DNA of 7,540 nucleotides from a bacterium (GTDB taxonomy: Bacteria > UBP14 > UBA6098 > B30-G16): positions 1 to 7,540 of the forward strand of contig JALTEE010000270.1 of the NCBI GenBank assembly GCA_027007865.1, given 5' to 3'. Position 1 is the stretch's first letter. Each line of letters begins with the position of its first letter. This document shows positions 1-6,567 of this stretch, one piece after another. Position numbers and translations under genes: made by a program. The notes under the pieces were generated by a model, which was not told the origin of the DNA, did no database searches, and worked only from the letters and a program-made list of their open reading frames with translations.

Positions 1-32
1 TTGATAATCTATAAAAGATGAAAATATCCAAA

Positions 33-37
33 AGGGG
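33..37 (+). promoter_or_regulatory. Weak ribosome binding site of the YfhO-family gene
   Basis: An A-rich leader contains AGGGG just before the first gene. Its end lies only 2 bases from the ATG at 40, which is short, but 8 bases from an in-frame GTG at 46. Either codon could be the true start, and the choice changes the protein by only two residues. Confidence 0.4.
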
Positions 38-39
38 AA

Positions 40-2481
40 ATGAAAGTGAAAAAGATATGGGCTATAGGTGTTATGCTAATTCTTGTCCTAACGCTTTATG
101 GCGGATTTGTTTTTTCGAACAAAATGCTTTTCGGCACCGATTTCAACGACATAGGATATTATAGTGTAAAATATTATCGAAATTATATTTTGCAAAATCA
201 TTCGTTTCCGCTGTGGGACCCGCACATTCACGGTGGAATGCCATTTATCGAAGCGATGCACGGTGCGATATTCTTTCCGCTGGCGGTGCCATTCAGGTTG
301 TTGTTTCCTCCACATCGTTCCTTCGGGTTCACCGAAGTTCTATATGTCTTGCTCGCAGGATGGTTTATGTATCTGCTTTTGCGCCATTATAAATTATGTC
401 GAAATGCGTCCTTTCTCGGCGGCATCACATATATGTTCAGCCCGATTTTGATTTCGTTGACATACGCAGGACACGATGGAAAAATGTCTGTTATTGCGAT
501 GCTGCCATTTATGGTGTGGCTGTTGGAAATTGCGATGGAGCGTATGAAACTAAAATTTTTCGTCCTCTTTGGAATGGCGTATGCCGTGCTAATTTTTTCT
601 GTGCATCTGCAAATGGTATATCTCGCATCCTGGCTGCTCGGTGCGCTATTTGTGTTTAGACTTATACAGGGAATCGTAAGAAGAAAATTTTCCTATGGCA
701 AAGGCGCTGTGATATTGGCTCTTTTTGTTTTCGCAATCGTTCTTGGTATAGGAATAGCCACAGTGCAAATATATCTGCCATTTTACTATTTGGGGCATTA
801 TTCTGTGCGAACTACGCAGACAGAACAGCGCGGCATACAATTCAGCAACAGTTGGCGATTAAATATGGAAGATTTTGTTGCGACAGTGTTCCCCGATTTT
901 GTGGGTATCAACCTAAAAAATCGCCAGACATACTGGGGACGCAATTTCTTTCGGCTCAATTCGATGTATCTCGGAATGCTACCCATTCTCCTTGCTTTGG
1001 TGGCATTGTTTGTTTTGAAGAAACCGATATTGAAATTTTTAGCAGGTTTTTCACTGTTTGCAATCACATACTCGATGGGCACCCAAACGCCACTTTTCTA
1101 CTTATATTATTATCTTATTCCACAGGTGAAAAAGTTCAGAGGACCCGAGATGGTATTTTTCACAGTGGCGTTCTCCGTTGCTATCGGAATGGCATTTGCA
1201 ATCGATGCTGCAATAAATTTTGCAGGGCAAAAAACAGAAAAGCAAAAATCGAAGGGTAAAAAAAGAAAATTGCAGAATCCACCGCTGTCCCGCTACTTGC
1301 TGTGGTTCGGTCTCGGTTTTACGATAATACTGATTTTGCTCAGCATAATCGGTAAGCCACTTTCGATATGGTGGCTTAAAACAGCGCCAAACCCACAAGG
1401 TGTGAATATTCAGGCGAAATTGACCGCGGTAGGAAGAAATTTCCCGATATTTTTAAAAAGTTCCTGGATAGCGCTTCTGCTAACCTGGTTCGGAATAGGA
1501 ATTCTGCTATGGCGAATAAAGACAAAAAAACTCGCTGGATATGCCGTAACGATTGTGCTGGGAATTGTTTTGATTGTCGATTTATGGCGAATATCGAAAC
1601 CGTTTATCGTGAGCGACGATGTTAATCGCTATTTCCGAAGAACCGATTTTATAGAAAAATTGCAGCAGATTCAACAGACCGAAGGGCCATTTCGAACATT
1701 GGCTCTTCCACAAACTGTATCTTATACATATCTCGGTTCGTTCGGCTTGGATGCTGTAACATTTTCGGAAATGCACGGAAACCAACTCAAATGGTATGAT
1801 GAATTTACGGGGCGACACCTGAAAACGCAAAATATTCAAAAATATTATCCGGAGTTCTGGGATATTTTGAACATCGAATATGTTCTTTCGCCGCAGGAAC
1901 TTGGAAGTGCACCGTTTCTATCGCAAATAGCACAGACAAGCGGAGGATATCTATATCGCAATTTGAGTTCATTCCCGCGAGCGAGAGCATTCTATCGATG
2001 GGAAACGACATCTCACGAGGCGGCGCTGGAGAAGTTGAAAGACCGAGAATTCGTAATGGATTCTACATCGAACTATCGCACGACATTGCTCGTCGAAGAC
2101 GAGCCGAAAATTTCTATGCCGCAAATTCCAGATAGTTTGAGAAATGGCTATTCTCGTGGTAGGATTGTGGATAATAAAGACGACGATTTCTATGTCGAAA
2201 TAAATATGCCTTATGATGGACTGCTGTTCTTGTCGCAGAACTGGTATCCCGAATGGCGTGCCGAAGAAGATGGCGAGAAATTACCGATAATCCGTGCAGA
2301 TTACTCATTTATCGCTGTTCCATTGAAGGCGGGTGCACACAAAGTGCATTTTTGGTATAAGGCTTCATTGGTTAAGAAAAGCCTGAAAATTAGTTTAATT
2401 TCTGCATTTATCGGTTTAATTCTTTTTATAGTCGCCTTGTTCTTCGAAAAAGGTAAAAAGGAAAGTAATCGCTACGAATGA
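40..2481 (+). CDS. YfhO-family integral membrane protein, putative GT-C glycosyltransferase
   Basis: This is an 813-residue polytopic membrane protein of the YfhO family. Seen in sequence: a first membrane segment at about residues 7-26; then FGTDFND (31-37), with the acidic residues expected in the first outside loop of GT-C enzymes; then PLWDPHIHGGMPF (57-69), a family hallmark. AGHDGK (143-148) and YWGRNFFRLNSMYLG (298-312) are also typical. I count roughly 13-15 hydrophobic segments up to about 516, then a large soluble domain (about 521-780) and a last membrane segment (about 783-802). The soluble part has the usual ending LFLSQNWYPEW (729-739) and KAGAHKVHFWY (763-773). Known of the family: Bacillus and Listeria members transfer a sugar from a polyprenyl phosphate to lipoteichoic acid outside the membrane. 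Inferred: a similar transfer onto a periplasmic glycan or lipid here; substrate unknown. A Lys-rich insertion sits at 397-412. The gene ends 10 bases before the methyltransferase. Confidence 0.85.
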   Translation: MKVKKIWAIGVMLILVLTLYGGFVFSNKMLFGTDFNDIGYYSVKYYRNYILQNHSFPLWDPHIHGGMPFIEAMHGAIFFPLAVPFRLLFPPHRSFGFTEVLYVLLAGWFMYLLLRHYKLCRNASFLGGITYMFSPILISLTYAGHDGKMSVIAMLPFMVWLLEIAMERMKLKFFVLFGMAYAVLIFSVHLQMVYLASWLLGALFVFRLIQGIVRRKFSYGKGAVILALFVFAIVLGIGIATVQIYLPFYYLGHYSVRTTQTEQRGIQFSNSWRLNMEDFVATVFPDFVGINLKNRQTYWGRNFFRLNSMYLGMLPILLALVALFVLKKPILKFLAGFSLFAITYSMGTQTPLFYLYYYLIPQVKKFRGPEMVFFTVAFSVAIGMAFAIDAAINFAGQKTEKQKSKGKKRKLQNPPLSRYLLWFGLGFTIILILLSIIGKPLSIWWLKTAPNPQGVNIQAKLTAVGRNFPIFLKSSWIALLLTWFGIGILLWRIKTKKLAGYAVTIVLGIVLIVDLWRISKPFIVSDDVNRYFRRTDFIEKLQQIQQTEGPFRTLALPQTVSYTYLGSFGLDAVTFSEMHGNQLKWYDEFTGRHLKTQNIQKYYPEFWDILNIEYVLSPQELGSAPFLSQIAQTSGGYLYRNLSSFPRARAFYRWETTSHEAALEKLKDREFVMDSTSNYRTTLLVEDEPKISMPQIPDSLRNGYSRGRIVDNKDDDFYVEINMPYDGLLFLSQNWYPEWRAEEDGEKLPIIRADYSFIAVPLKAGAHKVHFWYKASLVKKSLKISLISAFIGLILFIVALFFEKGKKESNRYE

Positions 2482-2482
2482 T

Positions 2483-2486
2483 GGAG
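2483..2486 (+). promoter_or_regulatory. Ribosome binding site that decides the methyltransferase start
   Basis: GGAG lies 5 bases before the ATG at 2492 and just after the TGA of the upstream gene, so translation is probably coupled. The longer in-frame GTG at 2486 overlaps this site itself and would leave no usable Shine-Dalgarno sequence, so ATG 2492 is preferred. Confidence 0.6.
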
Positions 2487-2491
2487 TGCTT

Positions 2492-3220
2492 ATGCCTGAT
2501 AAAATTCGAAATTTTTACGAACGATATTTTGTAGAACAAGATTTTTCACCGCAGGAGAAGTTTAAGCAATACACCAAAGTCGAGGCGCTTAAATCGTTTG
2601 CTAAGAAAATTGGAATTCGGGGTTTCGGTGTAGTTGTTGGTGTCGGCAAGGGACCCGATCTCGAAGTCGCTCCCGATGGAGTAGTGGCGCTCGATTTACC
2701 CTTTACATATCTTCCTCTTGTTCAAAAAAGATTTCCTGATGCTTTGGTTGTTCAGGGAGATGGCACAATTTTACCATTTGGTGATGATACTTTCGATTGG
2801 GTTGTTTGCAGCGAAGTATTGGAGCATGTTCCCGAGCGTGAAAAAATGATTTCAGAATTCGCTCGCGTTTTGAAACCCGATGGAATATTGATTTTGACTA
2901 CACCTAATTGGATAAATTGGTTTGGTGTTTTTAGAAAATTAGCCGAGTTTTTTGCCAGGAAAGAAGTTCACGCAGGAGACCAACCCGTGGATAATTGGGT
3001 TACCCCGTGGGGACTTAGAAAAGAATTTTCACCTTATTTGAAAACGCTAAAAATTAGTGGATGGTGGTATTTCCCACCTATTGGTAGAGGAAATTTTCAA
3101 CTTTTCCCTGCATTTTTCGCAAAATTGTGGAAAATACTTATGCCGTTCGAAAAAATATGCCGTGTTATATTCCCGTGGTTCGGGCATTCGGTTGTTATTG
3201 CGGCAACGCCTAAAAAATAA
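2492..3220 (+). CDS. Class I SAM-dependent methyltransferase (Methyltransf_11 type)
   Basis: A 242-residue cytoplasmic enzyme with a Rossmann-type methyltransferase fold. Seen, counted from ATG 2492: a glycine loop GVGKG (50-54) for S-adenosylmethionine, an acidic residue at the end of the second strand (VALD, 65-68), then GDGTILPFGDDTFDWVVCS (89-107) followed by EVLEHV, and RVLKPDGILILTTPN (125-139). All are standard for the Methyltransf_11 group. The glycine loop is preceded by VVV rather than the usual acidic residue. The C-terminal part (about 190-236) is rich in Phe, Trp and Pro and could touch the membrane or a lipid substrate (inference). The longer GTG start at 2486 would add two residues. 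The gene sits between two membrane-protein genes, 10 bases after one and 7 before the other, so it is probably in the same operon. Its substrate cannot be read from the sequence; a sugar, glycan end or lipid carrier would fit the context. Confidence 0.85.
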   Translation: MPDKIRNFYERYFVEQDFSPQEKFKQYTKVEALKSFAKKIGIRGFGVVVGVGKGPDLEVAPDGVVALDLPFTYLPLVQKRFPDALVVQGDGTILPFGDDTFDWVVCSEVLEHVPEREKMISEFARVLKPDGILILTTPNWINWFGVFRKLAEFFARKEVHAGDQPVDNWVTPWGLRKEFSPYLKTLKISGWWYFPPIGRGNFQLFPAFFAKLWKILMPFEKICRVIFPWFGHSVVIAATPKK

Positions 3221-3227
3221 TTAGATA

Positions 3228-4223
3228 ATGCAGAAAAAAAGAAAAAAAAAATATCTCCGCAATATTTTGGGCATAGTTGTGTCCACTGTAATTTTCTATT
3301 TTATCTTAAAAAAACTTTTTGTCAATTATCAACAGGTTAAAGAAGCTATTTACAATGCAAACTTGTTTTTAATATTGCTTGGAATTCTTTTCATATTTCT
3401 CGGTGAAATGTTTGTAGTGCTTATATGGAAAGAGTTTATGTGGAGATTTTATGGGAAGAAACTTCCATTTTACCAATCTCTTATATTGATGTTTTTGCCT
3501 AATATAGCGAGATATATTCCCGGTAAAGTTTGGTTTGTATTCGGAATAGCGTATCTTGCGAAAGAATGGCAAATCGACACGGTTTCCGCTTTAACTGTGA
3601 CATTAGTTACGCAACTTATGATTTTGTTAAGTGCATTATTATCGGGAATCATTTATATCGGTTTTTCGGGAATGTATAATTTGCCATATTGGATTTATTT
3701 CGTTTTTGTTTTGCTCGTTATTTTACTATTACAGCCGAAAATTTTACATAAATTGCTATGTTACCTATTGAAATCTATTAAAAAGGACTATAATCTTCAA
3801 AAAATTCCCGAAATGTCGGTCAAAGTCCTGTTGGAAACGCTGGTTTTTGGAATGCTGTTATGGACATTTATCGGAATAGGAATCACGATAAGCGGAATCG
3901 CATTCTACAATAATATTTCTATGGGTGATTTTCGCAGTATTGCGGGGGCTTTTTCAACATCGTATTTCATCGGATACGCAAGCATTATAACTCCTGCTGG
4001 ACTTGGTATTAGAGAAGGTGCTTTTGCGTTACTGTTACCAAATTACTTGTCAAACACACAGAAGTTGGTATTTTCTGTAAGTTCGAGAATCTGGATGACA
4101 ATCGCTGAAATTTTGATTTTTGTAATAGGTGCTATTTTACTCAGGATAAAGCATATAGATAAACCGGAGAAAATTGAGAATGATAAAGGTTCTTCACATA
4201 GTAACAGCATTCCCGCGCAGTGA
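3228..4223 (+). CDS. UPF0104 / LPG-synthase transmembrane-domain flippase-like protein
   Basis: A 331-residue integral membrane protein of the family that includes the membrane half of MprF (lysylphosphatidylglycerol synthase), YbhN, and the C-terminal part of archaeal AglD. Seen: a very basic start (residues 3-8, six Lys/Arg); about seven hydrophobic segments (roughly 10-28, 44-66, 125-147, 152-168, 199-222, 238-256, 286-306); and the family signatures YIPGKVW (96-102), TPAGLGIREG (255-264) and SRIWMTIAEI (286-295). There is no soluble aminoacyltransferase domain, so it is not a full MprF. Family knowledge suggests a lipid or lipid-linked sugar flippase, which is not proven for stand-alone members. 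It starts 7 bases after the methyltransferase with no visible Shine-Dalgarno site and an A-rich beginning. Its hydrophilic tail (307-331) overlaps the next gene by 44 bases. Inferred job: moving or handling a lipid-linked sugar or glycan used by its neighbours. Confidence 0.85.
   Translation: MQKKRKKKYLRNILGIVVSTVIFYFILKKLFVNYQQVKEAIYNANLFLILLGILFIFLGEMFVVLIWKEFMWRFYGKKLPFYQSLILMFLPNIARYIPGKVWFVFGIAYLAKEWQIDTVSALTVTLVTQLMILLSALLSGIIYIGFSGMYNLPYWIYFVFVLLVILLLQPKILHKLLCYLLKSIKKDYNLQKIPEMSVKVLLETLVFGMLLWTFIGIGITISGIAFYNNISMGDFRSIAGAFSTSYFIGYASIITPAGLGIREGAFALLLPNYLSNTQKLVFSVSSRIWMTIAEILIFVIGAILLRIKHIDKPEKIENDKGSSHSNSIPAQ
4166..4170 (+). promoter_or_regulatory. Ribosome binding site that decides the GT4 start
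   Basis: GGAGA lies inside the end of the upstream gene, 9 bases before ATG 4180. The in-frame TTG at 4174 would be only 3 bases from it, so ATG 4180 is preferred. It also places the first residues (MIKVLHIV) directly at the first beta strand, as in other GT4 enzymes. Confidence 0.6.
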
Positions 4224-5367
4224 TTCCGAAGATTCGATGACGCCGTGGTTGATTGCATTGATTCAAGAGCTCGAGCGGCAAGGTGTGAAAAATACTGTTC
4301 TCGCACCATCATATAGAGGACTTGGCAAGCAAACAGTTTTTGGCATCGATGTGCGAAGATTCCGATATTTCTTTCGTAAATGGGAAGATTTAACTCACGA
4401 TGAAGCAACGCCTGTCAGACTCGGCAGGAAACCGTGGTATATGTTCTGGGTGCCGTTTCTTTTGATTGCTGGTAGAAGAGCTGTAAAAAAATTGCTCGAA
4501 AAAGAAAAATTCGATGTTGTTCATATTCATTGGCCTATACCGATGGCATTTATCGGAGCGCCTGCATTCGGGAAGTTGCCCACAATCCTCCATTTCTATA
4601 CCGCCGAGACATCGATGATTAGAAGATACCCGATTATTAAGCCATTTTTCAAAAAATATATTCGCAACGCCGACGATGTTATCGCATTGACATCTTATGG
4701 TGCAAAACAGGCTCGAACAGTGTATGACCGCCCAATTAAAATCGTGCCCTATGGAAATGAATTTCCAAAAACTGTTCCGTCGATAGAATTTCCCGAAACC
4801 GACCGTTCTAAAAGAATTTTATTTATCGGTAGGCTCGTCGAACGCAAAGGCGTGAAATATCTTATTCAGGCGATGCCGAAAGTTTTATCGAAAATTGATG
4901 CCGAACTTACAATTGTTGGTTCAGGTTCTATTCTCGGTGAACTAAAAAAATTGGCGAATGATATCGGTGTGAGTGAAAAAGTGCATTTCACGGGGCTCAT
5001 CCCAGCAGATGAAAAGGAACGCCAATATGATAACTGCGATGTTTTCGTTCTTCCAGCCTGTTTCGACCGACACGGCGATACCGAAGGACAGGGTGTCGTT
5101 TTACTCGAAGCGCTGTCTCACGGCAAGCCTATTGTAGCATCTGCGGTCGGTGGAATTACCGATATTATAAAAAATGAAAAATCAGGACTGCTCGTGCCCG
5201 AGAAGAACCCCGATGCACTTGCAGATGCACTCATAAGAGTTCTAACCAATAAAAACCTCTACATTAAATTATCAAAAAACGGTTATGATTTCGCACTAAA
5301 AAATTTCTCGCTTCCGGCAGTCGGAAAATCGGTTGTCGAAATTTATGAAACGCTTTTGAAAAAATAG
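4180..5367 (+). CDS. Family 4 glycosyltransferase (GT-B fold)
   Basis: A 395-residue soluble glycosyltransferase that would add a sugar from a nucleotide donor to a growing glycan or lipid-linked acceptor at the inner face of the membrane, with retention of configuration (family knowledge). Seen: an N-terminal Rossmann-like domain starting MIKVLHIVTAFPR, with VVHIHWPIP (113-121); a C-terminal donor-binding domain with FIGRLVERKG (215-224), whose Arg and Lys are expected to bind the donor phosphates; VGSGS (246-250); and DTEGQGVVLLEA (300-311), which holds the E-x7-E pair Glu302 and Glu310. The length is normal. There is no membrane segment, though a basic, hydrophobic stretch (about 82-104) may contact the membrane. 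It overlaps the upstream gene by 44 bases, so the two are very likely co-translated. Donor and linkage cannot be read from the sequence. GDP-D-rhamnose from the downstream genes is a candidate donor (inference). It is the last gene of the first block. Confidence 0.9.
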   Translation: MIKVLHIVTAFPRSDSEDSMTPWLIALIQELERQGVKNTVLAPSYRGLGKQTVFGIDVRRFRYFFRKWEDLTHDEATPVRLGRKPWYMFWVPFLLIAGRRAVKKLLEKEKFDVVHIHWPIPMAFIGAPAFGKLPTILHFYTAETSMIRRYPIIKPFFKKYIRNADDVIALTSYGAKQARTVYDRPIKIVPYGNEFPKTVPSIEFPETDRSKRILFIGRLVERKGVKYLIQAMPKVLSKIDAELTIVGSGSILGELKKLANDIGVSEKVHFTGLIPADEKERQYDNCDVFVLPACFDRHGDTEGQGVVLLEALSHGKPIVASAVGGITDIIKNEKSGLLVPEKNPDALADALIRVLTNKNLYIKLSKNGYDFALKNFSLPAVGKSVVEIYETLLKK

Positions 5368-5394
5368 AATAACTCTATCCAATCGACGATTTCC

Positions 5395-5420
5395 AATTTC
5401 CTCTGTTTGTAATTTCTCTG
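5395..5420 (+). repeat. Short imperfect direct repeat in the gap before gmd
   Basis: AATTTCCTCTG (5395-5405) is repeated as AATTTCTCTG (5411-5420), differing by one base, with starts 16 bases apart. It overlaps the candidate -35 box, so it could be an operator, but it is short, AT-rich and may be chance. Confidence 0.3.
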
Positions 5421-5436
5421 ATTTCAGTTGTATAAA
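5407..5436 (+). promoter_or_regulatory. Candidate sigma-70-like promoter before gmd
   Basis: TTGTAA (5407-5412) and TATAAA (5431-5436) are separated by 18 bases, a 4/6 and 5/6 match to the usual -35 and -10 boxes. The site lies in the only sizeable gap between genes, upstream of gmd. In an AT-rich gap such matches arise easily by chance. Confidence 0.3.
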
Positions 5437-5467
5437 ATAGTTGCGGAAAGAATAAATTGCGTTAATT

Positions 5468-5475
5468 TATATTTG
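5468..5475 (+). promoter_or_regulatory. Candidate Bacteroidota-type -7 promoter element before gmd
   Basis: TATATTTG fits the TAnnTTTG consensus exactly and ends 35 bases before the gmd ATG. The best upstream TTG (5441-5443) is 24 bases away, slightly longer than the usual spacing. It competes with the sigma-70-like reading and would matter only if the host is a Bacteroidota relative. Confidence 0.3.
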
Positions 5476-5500
5476 GAGATTTGGGTTCGATAATAATACG

Positions 5501-5506
5501 AGGAGG
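5501..5506 (+). promoter_or_regulatory. Strong ribosome binding site of gmd
   Basis: A perfect AGGAGG lies 4 bases before the gmd ATG. It is the best Shine-Dalgarno site in the window and suggests gmd is translated more strongly than its neighbours. Confidence 0.8.
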
Positions 5507-5510
5507 ATAA

Positions 5511-6533
5511 ATGAAAAAGGTATTAATAACTGGAATTACGGGGCAGGATGGCTCTTACCTTGCCGAGTTTTTGCTCAATAAGGGTTATGAAGTATATGGT
5601 ATGATTCGCAGAAATTCGACGGAGAATTTTGAGCGAATCGAGCATATCCGCAATTCGCTCAAACTTGTTCCCGGTGATTTGCTCGACCAGATGTCTTTGA
5701 TGAAATTGGTTAGAGACATACAACCGGATGAAATTTATCATCTTGCCGCGCAATCTTTTGTGCCGACATCCTGGAACCAGCCTATTTTCACCGGTGAAGC
5801 GACTGGAATCGGAGTTACAAGAATGCTCGAAGCTATACGATACGAAAAACCGGATGTAAAATTTTATCAAGCATCGTCGTCTGAAATGTTTGGCAAGGTT
5901 ATCCAAATGCCGCAAAATGAAAATACACCATTTTATCCGCGCAGTCCCTACGGTGTTGCAAAAGTATATGGACATTTTATTACGGTGAATTATCGCGAAA
6001 GTTACGATATATTTGCTGTTTCAGGTATCCTTTTCAATCACGAATCTCCCAGGCGAGGCAAAGAATTTGTTACGCGAAAAATAACCGACGCGGCGGCGAA
6101 AATAAAATTCGGTCTCGCAGATGTTCTCGAACTCGGCAACCTCGATGCAAAGCGTGATTGGGGTTATGCGGGCGACTATGTAAAAGTAATGTGGATGATG
6201 CTTCAGCAAGAGCAACCCGACGACTATGTTATCGGAACAGGTAAGGCTCATTCTGTGCGAGAATTTACTACCATAGCGTTCAATAACGCTGGCTTCGATA
6301 TTCAGTGGGAAGGAGAAAATTTAAATGAACGCGGTATAGATAAAAAAACAGGGAAGACAATAGTAGTCGTATCTAAAAAATATTTCCGTCCAGCCGAAGT
6401 CAATCATTTACTTGCAGACCCCGGCAAAGCAAGAGAAAAACTCGGATGGAAACCACAAGTCTCGTTTGAAGAACTAATTGCTATGATGGTCGAGACAGAC
6501 ATTAAATTGTGCGAAAAAATCGCTAATAAATAA
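5511..6533 (+). CDS. gmd: GDP-mannose 4,6-dehydratase
   Basis: Converts GDP-D-mannose to GDP-4-dehydro-6-deoxy-D-mannose in the cytoplasm, the first step to GDP-D-rhamnose, GDP-L-fucose and related sugars. This 340-residue extended short-chain dehydrogenase shows the nucleotide-binding [10 protein letters not shown] (7-16) with Gly8, Gly11 and Gly14, and RRNST (33-37), the Arg pair linked to NADP preference in GMDs. Catalytic elements are QASSSEMFG (120-128) with Glu125, and YGVAK (147-151) with Tyr147 and Lys151. Strong GMD-specific blocks are [10 protein letters not shown] (174-183), [16 protein letters not shown] (209-224) and YFRPAEV (291-297) followed by a [10 protein letters not shown] segment. 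One oddity is Ser123 where the family usually has Thr; Ser can serve the same role. The length matches the shorter bacterial GMDs. It starts a second block after a 143-base gap with its own likely promoter and strong ribosome binding site, and rmd follows 34 bases later. Confidence 0.97.
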   Translation: MKKVLITGITGQDGSYLAEFLLNKGYEVYGMIRRNSTENFERIEHIRNSLKLVPGDLLDQMSLMKLVRDIQPDEIYHLAAQSFVPTSWNQPIFTGEATGIGVTRMLEAIRYEKPDVKFYQASSSEMFGKVIQMPQNENTPFYPRSPYGVAKVYGHFITVNYRESYDIFAVSGILFNHESPRRGKEFVTRKITDAAAKIKFGLADVLELGNLDAKRDWGYAGDYVKVMWMMLQQEQPDDYVIGTGKAHSVREFTTIAFNNAGFDIQWEGENLNERGIDKKTGKTIVVVSKKYFRPAEVNHLLADPGKAREKLGWKPQVSFEELIAMMVETDIKLCEKIANK

Positions 6534-6567
6534 TTCTACCGATTGGTCAATCTAACTGCATAATTTT

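Noticed and set aside
1..21. Possible tail of an upstream gene (frame 1 is open and ends in TGA at 19-21)
   Set aside because: Only six codons are visible, so nothing supports coding beyond an open frame; the position is merely compatible with a gene ending 18 bases before the first complete gene.
852..1259. 135-codon open frame inside the YfhO-family gene on the same strand
   Set aside because: It lies wholly within a well-supported gene in another frame, its product is rich in Cys, Arg and Phe without any recognisable motif, and it has no ribosome binding site worth noting.
2492..4223. Somewhat different codon feel in the methyltransferase and UPF0104 genes, suggesting transfer
   Set aside because: The impression is by eye only; a T-rich bias is expected for a membrane protein, and no boundary repeats or mobile genes are present.
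5523..5975. 150-codon open frame on the minus strand inside gmd
   Set aside because: The + strand here encodes clear GMD catalytic and cofactor motifs; the minus-strand product shows no family features and is a shadow.
6541..6552. Inverted repeat GATTG-GT-CAATC in the gmd-rmd gap as a terminator
   Set aside because: The stem is five pairs with a two-base loop and no T-run follows; it is too small for a terminator, and the two genes act in one pathway and should be co-transcribed.
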